A stretch of 64,000 nt of DNA from Chitinophaga nivalis (GCF_025989125.1 NZ_JAPDNR010000001.1:1222301-1286300), one strand, 5' to 3'; shown: positions 25,084 to 34,785, numbered from the stretch's first letter. Made by a program: numbers and translations. Notes: generated by a model not told the origin, from the letters alone.

Positions 25084-25812
25084 ATGATTCGTTTTATAGC
25101 ATATATCGGAGTACTTTTTTTGTTCTTTTTCTTAAACCTGCAGAACACTGTTGCACAGGTACGTGTATCAGGTATGGTCGTGGATCAGGAAACTAAAACG
25201 GGGTTACCTTTTGTTTCTATCGTTAACAGAAGGACATTGACCGGTTCCCTCAGTAATGAGAACGGACGCTACTTTATTGAAGCGATGCCCGGTGATACCC
25301 TGGATTTTTCTATGTTGAGTTATTCTACCAGGCAGTTAATTGCTCCCGGGATGTCTACTTCCCAGGATATTTATCTGCAGAAGCGCCTTTTTGAACTACA
25401 AGGGGTCAACATCAAAGGTAAAAACTACAAGAAAGATTCACTGGCCTTGCGGGATGAATACGGCCGTTATTTTAATTACAAAAAACCTGGTGCGATGGAC
25501 GTGTTGAAAACACTGCCTGCCAATCCTATTACGGCATTGTCTTATCTGGTTCCCAGCAAAGCGCGGAAGCGGAAAGAACAATTTCATGAACAGCTATTGT
25601 ATTGGGAAAAAGAAAAATTCATAGACTATCGTTATTCACCGGAGCTGGTGCAGAAAATGACACAGCTGCAAAGTCCGGAGCTGGATTCATTCATGTATAA
25701 ATACCGGCCCGGTTATCAGTTCCTCAACAACGCCAGTGAGTACGATCTGATGTTGTATATCAAGGAATCATTTAACGAATACAAGAAAAAGAAAGCTACC
25801 AGACAGGAGTAA
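25084..25812 (+). CDS. Exported protein with carboxypeptidase-regulatory-like domain
   Basis: This 242-residue protein has a signal peptide (about 1-24, LNLQNTVAQ cut region) and one carboxypeptidase-regulatory-like domain at about 25-105 (VSGMVVDQETKTGLPFVSIV, GSLSNENGRYFIEA, DTLDFSMLSYST). A helical, charged tail of about 135 residues with Lys/Glu blocks follows. Domains of this type often occur on Bacteroidota surface proteins and in TonB receptor N-termini, but here there is no barrel. It has no lipobox cysteine and is probably periplasmic. A strong terminator follows. I cannot name a function. Confidence 0.78.
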   Translation: MIRFIAYIGVLFLFFFLNLQNTVAQVRVSGMVVDQETKTGLPFVSIVNRRTLTGSLSNENGRYFIEAMPGDTLDFSMLSYSTRQLIAPGMSTSQDIYLQKRLFELQGVNIKGKNYKKDSLALRDEYGRYFNYKKPGAMDVLKTLPANPITALSYLVPSKARKRKEQFHEQLLYWEKEKFIDYRYSPELVQKMTQLQSPELDSFMYKYRPGYQFLNNASEYDLMLYIKESFNEYKKKKATRQE

Positions 25813-25850
25813 AGGAATTACCCACTACTGTTGCAGTGCTGACAGATAAA

Positions 25851-25896
25851 GCAAAACGCCTGATGTCCGGAAAGGGGCATCAGGCGTTTTGCTTTT
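25851..25896 (+). terminator. Strong terminator after 25084 gene
   Basis: A perfect 15-bp stem (GCAAAACGCCTGATG at 25851-25865 with CATCAGGCGTTTTGC at 25878-25892) closes a 12-nt loop and ends in TTTT. Confidence 0.85.
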
Positions 25897-26022
25897 GCCC
25901 CTGCTCTCCGGACCATAAAAAGTATCTCCCCTGCATTATTACCAAATTGTTAACTCCAAAAACGGACTAGGAATCCCTTTACTTTGAAACGTACTTCTTG
26001 TGTAAATACCCAAAGCAGGGAT

Positions 26023-26946
26023 ATGAATAAACAGTTACTCGATAAATATTTCAAAGGTCATTGTTCCGAACAGGAAGTAGCAGAGGTGGAAGCCTATCTC
26101 TCCCTGCCGGAAACCCCTGCAATGGACGAGTGGATGATGGAAACGTGGGAAGCCGCCAACGGCGAAGAAGCAACACCTAAACCTAAAATACATCGTTTAT
26201 GGTACCGGGTAGCTGCCGCCATATTAGGCGCTATTGGTTTATTGTCTTTCCTGTGGCAGGCGAAACAACAGGTACAACAGCAGATTGCCGTTAAGTGGGA
26301 TACACTCACCAACCATAGTAATAAAGTGCAGCTGTTTACGATGCCTGACGGCTCTGAGGTATGGCTCAATGCACATGCTGCGGTGTCTTACAATTATAAT
26401 TACAACCAAACCAACCGGGAGCTGTGGTTGAGCGGAGAAGGATATTTTAAAGTAGTAAAAGATGACCAGCGCCCCTTCCGGGTACATACCGGTCAGCTGG
26501 TGACTACGGTACTGGGAACAGAGTTTAACATTGCTACCGCCAACAAGGCAGATGGCAGTATACAAGTAAGTCTGATTCAGGGAAAGGTATCAGTAAGTAT
26601 GCGGGATACTTTTACCAAAGTATTATTACCGGGTCAGATGTTACAGTATAAAAATGGTGAAATGCCTGTATTACAGCAGTTTTCCAACGAAGAAGTGCTG
26701 GACTGGAAACAGGGAAAAATATATTTCGATCGTACTACTTTAGCAGATGCGCTAACAAAGTTGCAACAAAGATACGGCTGTAGTATCATACTGGACGACG
26801 CTTCATTAGCTGATAAAAAGATTTCCGGAGAGTTCAGAACAGATTTATCCATTGATAAAATATTATCAACCCTGGAGTATGTACACAACCTGAAAAGCGT
26901 TCGTGTAAATGAATATACTTATCGGGTAAGCACAAAGCATAACTAA
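26023..26946 (+). CDS. FecR-family anti-sigma factor
   Basis: This 307-residue protein is a FecR-type anti-sigma regulator. A cytoplasmic N-terminal part (1-60, MNKQLLDKYFKGHCSEQE) should hold the sigma factor. One membrane helix (about residues 70-90) follows, and then the FecR domain with motifs WLNAHAAVSYNY, LSGEGYFKV and VLGTEFNI. The C-terminal domain of the DUF4974 type (FDRTTLADALTKLQQRYG) is periplasmic and normally contacts the STN domain of the receptor. It is the first gene of an operon with the TonB receptor 40 nt downstream. No ECF sigma gene is adjacent upstream, but one lies at 34786 on the other strand. The start is the ATG at 26023, since upstream codons are not protein-like. 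Confidence 0.9.
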   Translation: MNKQLLDKYFKGHCSEQEVAEVEAYLSLPETPAMDEWMMETWEAANGEEATPKPKIHRLWYRVAAAILGAIGLLSFLWQAKQQVQQQIAVKWDTLTNHSNKVQLFTMPDGSEVWLNAHAAVSYNYNYNQTNRELWLSGEGYFKVVKDDQRPFRVHTGQLVTTVLGTEFNIATANKADGSIQVSLIQGKVSVSMRDTFTKVLLPGQMLQYKNGEMPVLQQFSNEEVLDWKQGKIYFDRTTLADALTKLQQRYGCSIILDDASLADKKISGEFRTDLSIDKILSTLEYVHNLKSVRVNEYTYRVSTKHN

Positions 26947-26986
26947 CTCATTAACTAAACTATCAACTTAATTAAGCAAAAGAAGT

Positions 26987-29900
26987 ATGCAAAAATCTAC
27001 ACAAAGATTTTGTACAGGGATACGTGTGTCATGTCGAATAATCGCCCTGTTTGTTTTTATGATGGGGACTTCGCCTTTCATACTGCAGGCGCAGTCTTAT
27101 AAAACGCTTGCCGACAAAATCCAGTTACAGGCTGGTAAAACCAATGCCGCTGCCGTTGTAAAAGCATTACAACAACAAACGTCTTATACCTTTATCTATG
27201 ATCCGGAATATTTACAGCAATGCGCTTTCACAACCGTGAAATTTGAAAGTGTACCACTGGGTACCGTGCTGCAATACCTGGATAATAATGCGCCTTTGGA
27301 TGTAGAGCTGACCAATAAAAATACCATTGCTGTACGGAAAGGAAACGCAGAAAAACCTGCTGCCAGAACAAATGGAAAAGTAACCGGTAAAGTGGTGAAT
27401 AATAAGAATGAACCATTACCTGGTGTGACCATTCAGGTACAAGGAGGACAAGGTGTAGTGACGAATGTAGACGGTACTTATGAATTACAACTGGAGCCCG
27501 GAAAATATACCCTTACTTTTTCCTATATCTCTTTTGAGAGCCGGAAGGTAACCGATGTGGAAGTGGCTTCTACCAATATTACGCCGCTCAATATCATCAT
27601 GAAAAGCAGTGGTAGCAGCCTGAAAGAAGTAACCATCACCGGTAACTACAGAAAAGCTTCTATAGAAGGACTGTATGCGTTGCAGAAAAACAATGCAGCT
27701 ATTACAGACGGTATCAGCGCCGATCTGATTGCCCGCACGCCGGATAAGAATGTGGGAGAAGTATTGAAAAGAGTAACAGGCTTGTCTACACTGGATAATA
27801 AATACGTAGTCGTACGCGGCTTGAGTGAACGTTATAACGCAGCAGTGTTGAATGGACAGATCATGCCTAGTACAGAGCTGAACAGAAAGAATTTCAGCTT
27901 TGATATTATCCCTTCCAACATTATTGAAAATGTGACGGTGATTAAAACATTAACGGCAGATCGCAGTGCGGAATTTGGTGGTGGCCTGGTAGAAGTAAAT
28001 ACCCTGGAAATTCCTACGGCCAACTTTCTGACTGTAAATGCCGGTGTTGGATACAATGATAAAACTACGGGGAAAACTTTTTTGTCGATGCCCCTGGAAG
28101 GAAAGGAGTACTGGGCAAAAGCTTCCAACCATCGTAAGTTTCTGGGTTCGTTTGACTGGAAGAATAAAAGCGATATGGGACATGCCTTTGCGGAAAATGC
28201 AAAAAATGGTAAATCTTTTAATAATAATTGGGGTGTGACCAGCTTCAAGGCACAGCCATCACAGAACTATCAGTTTGCATTGGGACGGGTATTACCTTTA
28301 ACCAATAAGAGCCAGTTTGGTGTGGTGGCTTCTGCTAACTATCGCAATACCCTGGCTACACAGGATGTTATTATGTCGCGGTCAGGATTTGAAGGCGATC
28401 CGTCCAATGACTACGCTTCGTTTAAGGGTCAGCGTTATGGTTTTACCACCAATCTGGGTGGTATGCTGGGTGCAGGATACCGGAATGAGCGTCACCGTAT
28501 TGGTTTCCAAACTATTTATCAGCGGACACTGGATCAGCACCTGATTTCCGGTACAGCCGTTTCCAGTACCTATAGCCCCAATACCTATGCCTACTTTGAT
28601 ATTACTTCCGTGACGTCGCTTTGGCAGAATCAATTAAAGGGAGAACATGCACTTGGCAACCGTGGCCTTAAACTGAAATGGCTCGGGAGCTATTTGAAGC
28701 TGGATCGTCAACGACCAGACAACCACATATTTGCCGGACAATACATGCAGCCGGAAGAAGGCTCACTGAATAACTACAACATTAACCGGTTGTATGCCAT
28801 TGCTACCACTTCCGGATCATTGCGTAACTGGAATCGTGCACTGGAAAATAACTACAGCTGGGATGTTTCTCTTTCCGCTCCTTTTAAGTTTAATATCGGT
28901 AACCTGCCTATTGAAAATACGGCAAAGGCAGGATATGCCGGCTGGAGCAAAGACCGTAGTTTTTTTGTGTTGAATACCTTTCATGATATAGATCAGTCTA
29001 AAGGAGATTACCTGCCGGTATCCAACATCTTTACACCTGAAAACGGTCTGACAACTAAACTCGACCCGTTTGGAGATGACTATAAGAAAGGCGCCACCTT
29101 ACATGCTTTTTATGGTATGCTGGATCATAAGATTGGAGATAAATTCAGATTTGTATGGGGATTACGTGGGGAGTATTATAACCTGAACAACATCAATGTG
29201 GCGTTGGATTCTCTTTTTAGCCTGATTAATGGCGGCCGTGGAGAACAGGATAAATATGATTATTCTGACCTGAAAAACAGGGAGCCTAATTTCCGGTTGT
29301 TCCCTTCTGCTAACCTGACTTATAGCCTTACCCCTACGATGAATCTCCGGGTAGCTTATTCAGAAAGTATTATCCGTCCTGATCTGAGAGAGCTGAGCGG
29401 ATTTAAAGAATACGATTTTGAACTGGGTGGCGTATACTTTGGTAGTTATGTGACTTCTACCACGATCAAACATTATGATTTCAGGTATGAGTGGTATCCT
29501 GCTCCTGGTGAACTGTTATCATTCTCCCTCTTTTACAAGAACATGGACCGGCCCATGGAAATATACAAAGAGGCTAATAACGAGTTTCGGTTAAAGAATA
29601 ATAAAGCTGCCAAGAATTTTGGTGTAGAACTGGAAGTACGGAAATCACTCGCCTTTACCAAAGTACCTGTTATCCGCGACATTACCTTATCCGGTAACTT
29701 TACTTATCTCGATTCCCGTGTAACGCCGATGCGTTTGGGATATAACGGTGTAGACCCTACGAATCCATATAAAATTGTAGTAACCGAAAACTTATCTCCG
29801 GAAGAAAAACGTCCGCAGGCAGGCGCCAGCAACTATATGGTGAATGCAGGTGCGTACTATGACAATAAATTGTTTTCCCTCAACCTGGTTTACAATTATG

Positions 29901-30214
29901 TTTCCAACAGAATGTACCGGGCACACGAAATATATTCCCAGGGATATTTTGAAAGACCCCTGGAATCACTGGATGCCCAGCTGGCTTTACACCTCCTGAA
30001 AAATAAAGCAGAACTGAGAGTAAATGTCTCTAACCTGTTGAATAGTTTCAGTCTGGTATATGCCAACCGTTGGGATGCGAATGAAGAAGATATCAATAAA
30101 GGAGAGAAAGCTCCTACCATCAAACAATTGTTATATCAATCCGGTAAAGACGCTATTGATTACAAGGCAACCCCAGGTCGGACAGTGAGCATCACGGCAA
30201 GTTACCGGTTCTAA
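26987..30214 (+). CDS. TonB-dependent receptor with STN domain
   Basis: This 1075-residue outer-membrane receptor has in order a signal peptide (1-36, ending LQAQ), an STN signalling domain (about 37-120), a carboxypeptidase-regulatory-like domain (about 130-212), a TonB plug with LIARTPDKNVGEVLKRVTG, and a barrel ending in YRF. It is not of the SusC type, since the SusC signatures are missing. The TonB receptor pulls a ligand through the outer membrane and the STN domain passes a signal to FecR in the operon. The plug ends with FGGGLVEV, typical of this receptor group. The following genes for exported lipoproteins suggest the ligand is caught at the surface. The ligand is unknown. Confidence 0.93.
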   Translation: MQKSTQRFCTGIRVSCRIIALFVFMMGTSPFILQAQSYKTLADKIQLQAGKTNAAAVVKALQQQTSYTFIYDPEYLQQCAFTTVKFESVPLGTVLQYLDNNAPLDVELTNKNTIAVRKGNAEKPAARTNGKVTGKVVNNKNEPLPGVTIQVQGGQGVVTNVDGTYELQLEPGKYTLTFSYISFESRKVTDVEVASTNITPLNIIMKSSGSSLKEVTITGNYRKASIEGLYALQKNNAAITDGISADLIARTPDKNVGEVLKRVTGLSTLDNKYVVVRGLSERYNAAVLNGQIMPSTELNRKNFSFDIIPSNIIENVTVIKTLTADRSAEFGGGLVEVNTLEIPTANFLTVNAGVGYNDKTTGKTFLSMPLEGKEYWAKASNHRKFLGSFDWKNKSDMGHAFAENAKNGKSFNNNWGVTSFKAQPSQNYQFALGRVLPLTNKSQFGVVASANYRNTLATQDVIMSRSGFEGDPSNDYASFKGQRYGFTTNLGGMLGAGYRNERHRIGFQTIYQRTLDQHLISGTAVSSTYSPNTYAYFDITSVTSLWQNQLKGEHALGNRGLKLKWLGSYLKLDRQRPDNHIFAGQYMQPEEGSLNNYNINRLYAIATTSGSLRNWNRALENNYSWDVSLSAPFKFNIGNLPIENTAKAGYAGWSKDRSFFVLNTFHDIDQSKGDYLPVSNIFTPENGLTTKLDPFGDDYKKGATLHAFYGMLDHKIGDKFRFVWGLRGEYYNLNNINVALDSLFSLINGGRGEQDKYDYSDLKNREPNFRLFPSANLTYSLTPTMNLRVAYSESIIRPDLRELSGFKEYDFELGGVYFGSYVTSTTIKHYDFRYEWYPAPGELLSFSLFYKNMDRPMEIYKEANNEFRLKNNKAAKNFGVELEVRKSLAFTKVPVIRDITLSGNFTYLDSRVTPMRLGYNGVDPTNPYKIVVTENLSPEEKRPQAGASNYMVNAGAYYDNKLFSLNLVYNYVSNRMYRAHEIYSQGYFERPLESLDAQLALHLLKNKAELRVNVSNLLNSFSLVYANRWDANEEDINKGEKAPTIKQLLYQSGKDAIDYKATPGRTVSITASYRF

Positions 30215-30283
30215 TGAGCGCGCGCTTTTATAATTATAAACCCTGATCAGGAAATCCCGTTTTAAACCGCAAAAAAACAAAAC

Positions 30284-31678
30284 ATGAAAAACAAATCCTT
30301 TGGAGTAGCCCTTTTATCAACAGCTATTGTTGGTGCCGCACTCATGTCTTCCTGCAAAAAGGAAAACCAAATCAACGACGGCCGTGCCGTTTCTGCCACA
30401 CAGGTAGTTCCAGCTTCTCCGGTTTTATCTGGCGTACTGGGTACTAACCACACTACTAAAGATACCATCCTGTTAACCAGCGGTATCGAATGGCACCTGA
30501 GCGGTCTTGTTTATGTTGACTCCGCTGACGTATTAATCATCCAGGCAGGTACCCGCATCGAAGGTAATGTTAGCCCTACTACAGGTGTTGCCGGTGGTGG
30601 TCTGATCATCACCAAAGGTGCACAGATCATTGCTAATGGTACTGCCAGCAATCCTATCATCTTCACTTCTGAGCGTTGGGATTCAAACCCAGTTTCAGGT
30701 GACTGGGCTGGTGTGGTTTTATTAGGTAAAGCACCAACCAACACGCCTACTACCAAAAGAGTAGAAGGTGTTCCTGACGTATCTCCTGCTGATGCTACTT
30801 ACGGTGGTACTGTTTCCAATGACAACTCCGGTAGCCTGAAATTTGTACGTATTGAGTATGCTGGTTTTGCCTTAACACCTAACAACGAGCTGAATGGTCT
30901 GACTTTAGCTGGTGTTGGTAGCGGTACAACTATCGACTACGTAGAAGTTTACAAAGCTAATGATGATGCTTTTGAATTTTTCGGTGGTACTGTAAATGCT
31001 TCTCACCTGATCGCTGTAGATGCATTGGATGATATTTTTGATACCGACAATGGCTACAGTGGTACTATCTCTTACGCTTTAGGTCTGTCTGATACTACCC
31101 GTGCGGATATCAGCCAATCTAACGGTTTTGAAAGTGATAACGATGCAAGTGGTTCTTCTACTTCTCCTCTCACTCACGCTAAGTACAACTATATCACTAT
31201 CGTTGGTCTGCCTAACGCTGCTAAAGCTACTGCAACTGTAACCGGTGGTACTTATGGCCGTGCTGCTCACCTGAGAAGAAATACTGAATTCGAAATCAAA
31301 AATGCTATCTTCATTGGTTTCAACAAAGGTGTTATCTTCGACAATACTGCTGGTACTACCTATGCTAAATTCACTGCAGGTACTTCTACTGCCAACAACG
31401 TATTTGTACACGCTTATGCTACTCCATGGGCTACAGAAGTGAGTGGTACTGCTACTGCTATTACTACTCCTACCGGTAACTTCGGTTACAGTGGTGCTAC
31501 AGCAAACGTTGCTGCGATTGGCCTGACTAATCCGTTCGCACGTAATAATACTTCTGCTGCTGCTAACTATATCACTGGAGTAGGTACTACTGCTGATGTA
31601 GCTAATGCTGGTGCTTTCCCAGGTGGTCTTGACTGGACTATCGTAGGTGGAAGTTCTTCCTGGACCAGATTTAAATAA
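30284..31678 (+). CDS. Abundant beta-helix-like surface lipoprotein
   Basis: This 464-residue protein is a lipoprotein with Cys24 in the lipobox ALMSSCKK. The mature part is rich in Gly, Thr, Ala and Asn and carries short repeated strand units (VLIIQAGTRIEG, GLIITKGAQIIANG, NPIIFTSERW) like a right-handed parallel beta-helix. I do not recognise a named family beyond this. Codon use is strongly biased (GGT, GCT, ACT), unlike its neighbours, which suggests very high expression. It is in the FecR/receptor operon and followed by a very stable hairpin. The truncated protein at 32551 is a paralogue. It may be the ligand-binding or surface display partner of the receptor. Confidence 0.75.
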   Translation: MKNKSFGVALLSTAIVGAALMSSCKKENQINDGRAVSATQVVPASPVLSGVLGTNHTTKDTILLTSGIEWHLSGLVYVDSADVLIIQAGTRIEGNVSPTTGVAGGGLIITKGAQIIANGTASNPIIFTSERWDSNPVSGDWAGVVLLGKAPTNTPTTKRVEGVPDVSPADATYGGTVSNDNSGSLKFVRIEYAGFALTPNNELNGLTLAGVGSGTTIDYVEVYKANDDAFEFFGGTVNASHLIAVDALDDIFDTDNGYSGTISYALGLSDTTRADISQSNGFESDNDASGSSTSPLTHAKYNYITIVGLPNAAKATATVTGGTYGRAAHLRRNTEFEIKNAIFIGFNKGVIFDNTAGTTYAKFTAGTSTANNVFVHAYATPWATEVSGTATAITTPTGNFGYSGATANVAAIGLTNPFARNNTSAAANYITGVGTTADVANAGAFPGGLDWTIVGGSSSWTRFK

Positions 31679-31691
31679 TCCTTTTTCTTCA

Positions 31692-31726
31692 ATAACAACG
31701 TGCAGGATTATCCTGCACGTTGTTAT
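31692..31726 (+). terminator. Very stable intercistronic hairpin
   Basis: A perfect 16-bp stem (31692-31707 with 31711-31726, arm ATAACAACGTGCAGGA) closes a TTA loop, 14 nt after the lipoprotein gene stop. The run of T after it is poor. It can terminate in part or protect the 3' end of the upstream message, so the following genes would be made in lower amounts. Confidence 0.65.
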
Positions 31727-31753
31727 CATCACTAATTAATTTTTCAATCAGAA

Positions 31754-32530
31754 ATGAACATGCAAAAACGAGCTTTACTTTTTTTAGCTGCCCTGGTAAT
31801 GTTGCTGAATGCCTGCAAAAAAGGAGATTTACCTACTGAATTGTATTATGGTAAAATTGCTATTTTTCAATTACCATTTTCCGACGCTCCAGAGCTGGAT
31901 GTTTTTTATGATGGTAAAAAACTAGGTAAAATAGTGAGTGATCAGGATTTTGTTTTTACACTTCCAGCCGCGACCAATTCAGCTAAATTAAGTGTTTTTA
32001 AAGCCAATACAACTGTGTTGGTGGCAGATACGCTTGTTAAAATAGAAAAAAATAACACAAAGAGTTTTAGGGTAATCAGTACTGAGTCGTTGGGGTTACA
32101 TGGTTTTATTTCCGGTGCGAAGGTAGCTCCTGATTCCAGTAAGGTGCAGTTTATGTTGAATTTGAAAAAAACATTCAATGATTATCCGGTAGTAGATCTT
32201 CACATTTATACAGGCAAGGGAAGACCATTGACCTTAACGGATGTAACTATTCTTAAAAACGTAAAGAATGGAGTGTTGGATGCTCAAACATTAATGCTTC
32301 CTTGTTTTACGGAAGATGGATCTAACATCTCTTATTATTTTAAAATAAAAGACCTGAAAACAGGAGAGTTTGTTGTATTACCTACCAATAAAATACGGAA
32401 TGGAGCCTATCCTTTCCTCAATACTGGTACAGAGCAGTTTCGTGGACATTATAGTATTGTATCAATCACGGACAGAGAAGGAGAGACCTTGGATGAGAAT
32501 TATATAAGTGCAGAGTTAACTACTTTCTAA
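31754..32530 (+). CDS. Hypothetical lipoprotein, 258 aa
   Basis: This 258-residue protein has a lipoprotein signal with Cys21 (MLLNACKKGDLP). The mature part is beta-rich, with two similar Ig-like parts (about 30-110 and 125-230). The DUF4397-like first part has FQLPFSDAPELDVFYDGKKLGKI. I can only suggest a resemblance to DUF4397 lipoproteins. It sits between two related lipoprotein genes in the receptor operon, 75 nt after the hairpin and 20 nt before the next gene. A role in substrate binding at the cell surface is possible. No catalytic motif is visible. Confidence 0.68.
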   Translation: MNMQKRALLFLAALVMLLNACKKGDLPTELYYGKIAIFQLPFSDAPELDVFYDGKKLGKIVSDQDFVFTLPAATNSAKLSVFKANTTVLVADTLVKIEKNNTKSFRVISTESLGLHGFISGAKVAPDSSKVQFMLNLKKTFNDYPVVDLHIYTGKGRPLTLTDVTILKNVKNGVLDAQTLMLPCFTEDGSNISYYFKIKDLKTGEFVVLPTNKIRNGAYPFLNTGTEQFRGHYSIVSITDREGETLDENYISAELTTF

Positions 32531-32550
32531 CAGCCCCATTCATTCATTCT

Positions 32551-33192
32551 ATGAAAACAGCCTGGAAAATATGGAGAACAGCTTTCACCCGCAGTGGTGT
32601 ACTGTTGCTGTTTATTTTTCATGCCTGTAAAAAAGAGGACCAGCGGCTCTACGGAGCAGCTATCAACATGGAAACAATTCCCGTTTCTGATACGCTGACC
32701 AGCATGGTTACTTCCAATACCCTGCTTACTGCCACACATCCCTGGTATATCAAGGGGTGGGTGTATGTAGGCAATGAAGCGTCATTGCGTATTGAACCGG
32801 GCGCGATTATACATATTTTACCAGGCGAGCGGTATAAAAACGGTGGCCTGGTGGTTACCCGCGGCGCTTATATTCATGCTGCAGGAACAGAGAAATTACC
32901 GATCCGTTTTATTGTAAAAGAAGCCGGGAATGTGGTGGTTTTGGGAAAGGCGCCAGCTGCCAGGAAAATGGCCGTACTGGATAATCCGGAGAACGGGTTA
33001 CTCAGCGGCCTCTCCTATGGAGGAACCGTAAAGGAAGACAGCTCGGGTATGATGAAACATGTGCAGATTGATTATCCGGGAAAACAAACAGTACCTCCTT
33101 TACTATTGCTGGGCACCGGTACCCGTACCAGGATTCAACATGTTATTCAACACAGGACTAATAGTGAGTTACAGCATGCACACTTGCCTTAG
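32551..33192 (+). CDS. Short lipoprotein paralogue of the 30284 protein
   Basis: This 213-residue lipoprotein has Cys26 in FIFHACKKED. Its mature part matches the first half of the 464-residue lipoprotein at 30284. The blocks in common are YV....L.I.PG..I......GGLV.T.GA.I.A.G....PI.F, VVLGKAPA, SYGGTV..DSSG.MKHV.IDYPG (compare ATYGGTVSNDNSGSLKFVRIEYAG). It stops where the longer protein continues with a second half. It is the last gene of the operon. It is either a natural one-domain form or a truncated copy. Its last 30 residues (IQHVIQHRTNSELQHAHLP) look out of keeping with the beta-helix pattern, so a frameshift or shortened 3' end is possible. Confidence 0.7.
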   Translation: MKTAWKIWRTAFTRSGVLLLFIFHACKKEDQRLYGAAINMETIPVSDTLTSMVTSNTLLTATHPWYIKGWVYVGNEASLRIEPGAIIHILPGERYKNGGLVVTRGAYIHAAGTEKLPIRFIVKEAGNVVVLGKAPAARKMAVLDNPENGLLSGLSYGGTVKEDSSGMMKHVQIDYPGKQTVPPLLLLGTGTRTRIQHVIQHRTNSELQHAHLP

Positions 33193-33336
33193 AACATTAT
33201 TATATTGAAAGCCCTATTAAAGAGTATATACCTTGCGTGTTGTTTCTTACAACGTGCGTTTTTAGAGACTTAATATGATATTTCATCCATTGATTTGTTA
33301 ACCCCTACAGACAGGATACCACTCCTTTAAAAAAGA

Positions 33337-33396
33337 CATCCGGCGGAAAGATACCAGTGAATTTTTTCGCTGACATCTTCTCCGCCGGATGCGTTT
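33337..33396. terminator. Two-way terminator between convergent operons
   Basis: The arms CATCCGGCGGA (33337-33347) and TCCGCCGGATG (33381-33391) are perfect inverted repeats with a partly paired interior. T-runs are found on both sides (GCGTTTTT on plus, and TTTTAAAGG on minus). It lies between the convergent lipoprotein and protease genes. Confidence 0.7.
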
Positions 33397-33409
33397 TTAA
33401 AAGTATATT

Positions 33410-34771
33410 TTATCGTGGCAGGATGACTTCTTGCACTTTTTGCTGTGTATGGAAATAAGAAGGTACCGATGTGATGCTCTCCGGTACCGCCGCTTTCCGG
33501 CTATGACCTGTGATTAACGCCAGTGCTTTGGCAATGAGCGGATCTTTGGAGTCGCCGAGGGCCAGCAATGGCTGCGTATTCATCTCATCAATTGTATGAT
33601 CCGGTGCGATACCTTTTGTATAGTTACCCTCTCCGCGGGCATTGGCAAGCCGGTAGGTAATGGGCTGTAATATCCAGGTAATCCAGCCACTATTTTCTTT
33701 AATGGTAATAGCGCCTTTATCCTTACCGAAAGTGGTTTGTCCTATCTGGATTACTTTCGTATAGGGCTTAAGGTTATTAATCGTTAATTCCGCCGCTGAA
33801 ATGGTTTCATGACCAGTAAGAATATAAACCCGTTGTAAGGATAAGCTGGCAGGTTGTACCTGATTAAACGGAATGGCATTGCCGGATTCCGGATAAGACA
33901 TTGTTGTGCTGAAATCCAGTTGCCGGAATGGCAGCCGGCTGTTGCCGGTGTATTGTACAAAAGGAGTATTGGCCGCAATGCCAGGTGCAATGAGGGTAGA
34001 CAGCGTAGCAGCAGCAGCCAGGCTACCACCGGTATTGTAACGCATATCCAAAATCAGTTCTGTGGCTCCCTGACTTTTAAAGTTACGGAAGGCAGTAATC
34101 AGCTCCTGGTTATAAATATCATTAAAAGCATTGTAAAAGAGATAGGCAATCTTTTTATTCTCCACTGTCATGACGCTGTTGGCATACAGGGGATTTTCTG
34201 TTGCGATACCCAATAATACTGTGCGGGGTTGCCCTTCTGTTACCATGCCGTTGTTAATGGTGGCAGGTGTAAAGGCCCCCTCTCCTGTTTTTAATACCTG
34301 GGCGGTTAATGCCGGTGCATTGGCAGCAGTGAGCGGCGTACCGTTGATCCGGGTAAAGTAGTGCCCCCTGCTGAAACCTGCGGCGGCAGCGTTGGAACCG
34401 GGAATCACCAGTTCTATTACGCCGATGGCGCCACCGGGTGCGGACGGCCAGGGAATGACATTGTAATTCATGCCATAGTTATAGAACATGTACCGTGGAT
34501 AGGTATTCCAGTTGCCAGGATTATAGAGGAGTGAAAAAGGATCGTTGGCATTTTTGATGCTTTGAAAATAATCTGGTGCAGACAAAGTAGCGTCGACGGT
34601 GGTGGGCAATTGATCATTCCATAAATAGTAATGACGCATGCTGTCCAGGATCCATTTATTGATGTCTTGCTGTGTAGCGGGCCCACTGGGTCTTGGAGGG
34701 GGTGGCGCCGGCTGATCTTTTTTGCTGCAGGCGCATAATAAAAGGGTTACGCCCAGAAGATAATTTCGCAT
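33410..34771 (-). CDS. S41 family (C-terminal processing) peptidase lipoprotein
   Basis: This 453-residue protein is a serine peptidase of family S41. Cys15 is the lipobox cysteine (LCACSKK), followed by a Pro-rich linker (about 21-30). A PDZ domain around 115-165 has GVIELVIPGSNAAAAGF. The catalytic core has the nucleophile Ser325 in ISAAELTINNL and the general base Lys350 in FGKDKGAIT. Family S41 usually trims C-terminal tails of periplasmic proteins. It lies 14 nt downstream of the ECF sigma gene on the same strand. Whether it serves regulated proteolysis of FecR/anti-sigma, or cuts surface proteins, is unknown. Length fits the lipoprotein subgroup in Bacteroidota. Confidence 0.88.
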   Translation of the reverse strand: MRNYLLGVTLLLCACSKKDQPAPPPPRPSGPATQQDINKWILDSMRHYYLWNDQLPTTVDATLSAPDYFQSIKNANDPFSLLYNPGNWNTYPRYMFYNYGMNYNVIPWPSAPGGAIGVIELVIPGSNAAAAGFSRGHYFTRINGTPLTAANAPALTAQVLKTGEGAFTPATINNGMVTEGQPRTVLLGIATENPLYANSVMTVENKKIAYLFYNAFNDIYNQELITAFRNFKSQGATELILDMRYNTGGSLAAAATLSTLIAPGIAANTPFVQYTGNSRLPFRQLDFSTTMSYPESGNAIPFNQVQPASLSLQRVYILTGHETISAAELTINNLKPYTKVIQIGQTTFGKDKGAITIKENSGWITWILQPITYRLANARGEGNYTKGIAPDHTIDEMNTQPLLALGDSKDPLIAKALALITGHSRKAAVPESITSVPSYFHTQQKVQEVILPR

Positions 34772-34785
34772 GAGTTATAACGGGA

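Noticed and set aside
31079..31732. A 217-codon minus-strand frame inside the 30284 lipoprotein gene
   Set aside because: It is Ser- and Thr-rich low-complexity and is the mirror of the biased GCT/ACT/GGT codons on plus.
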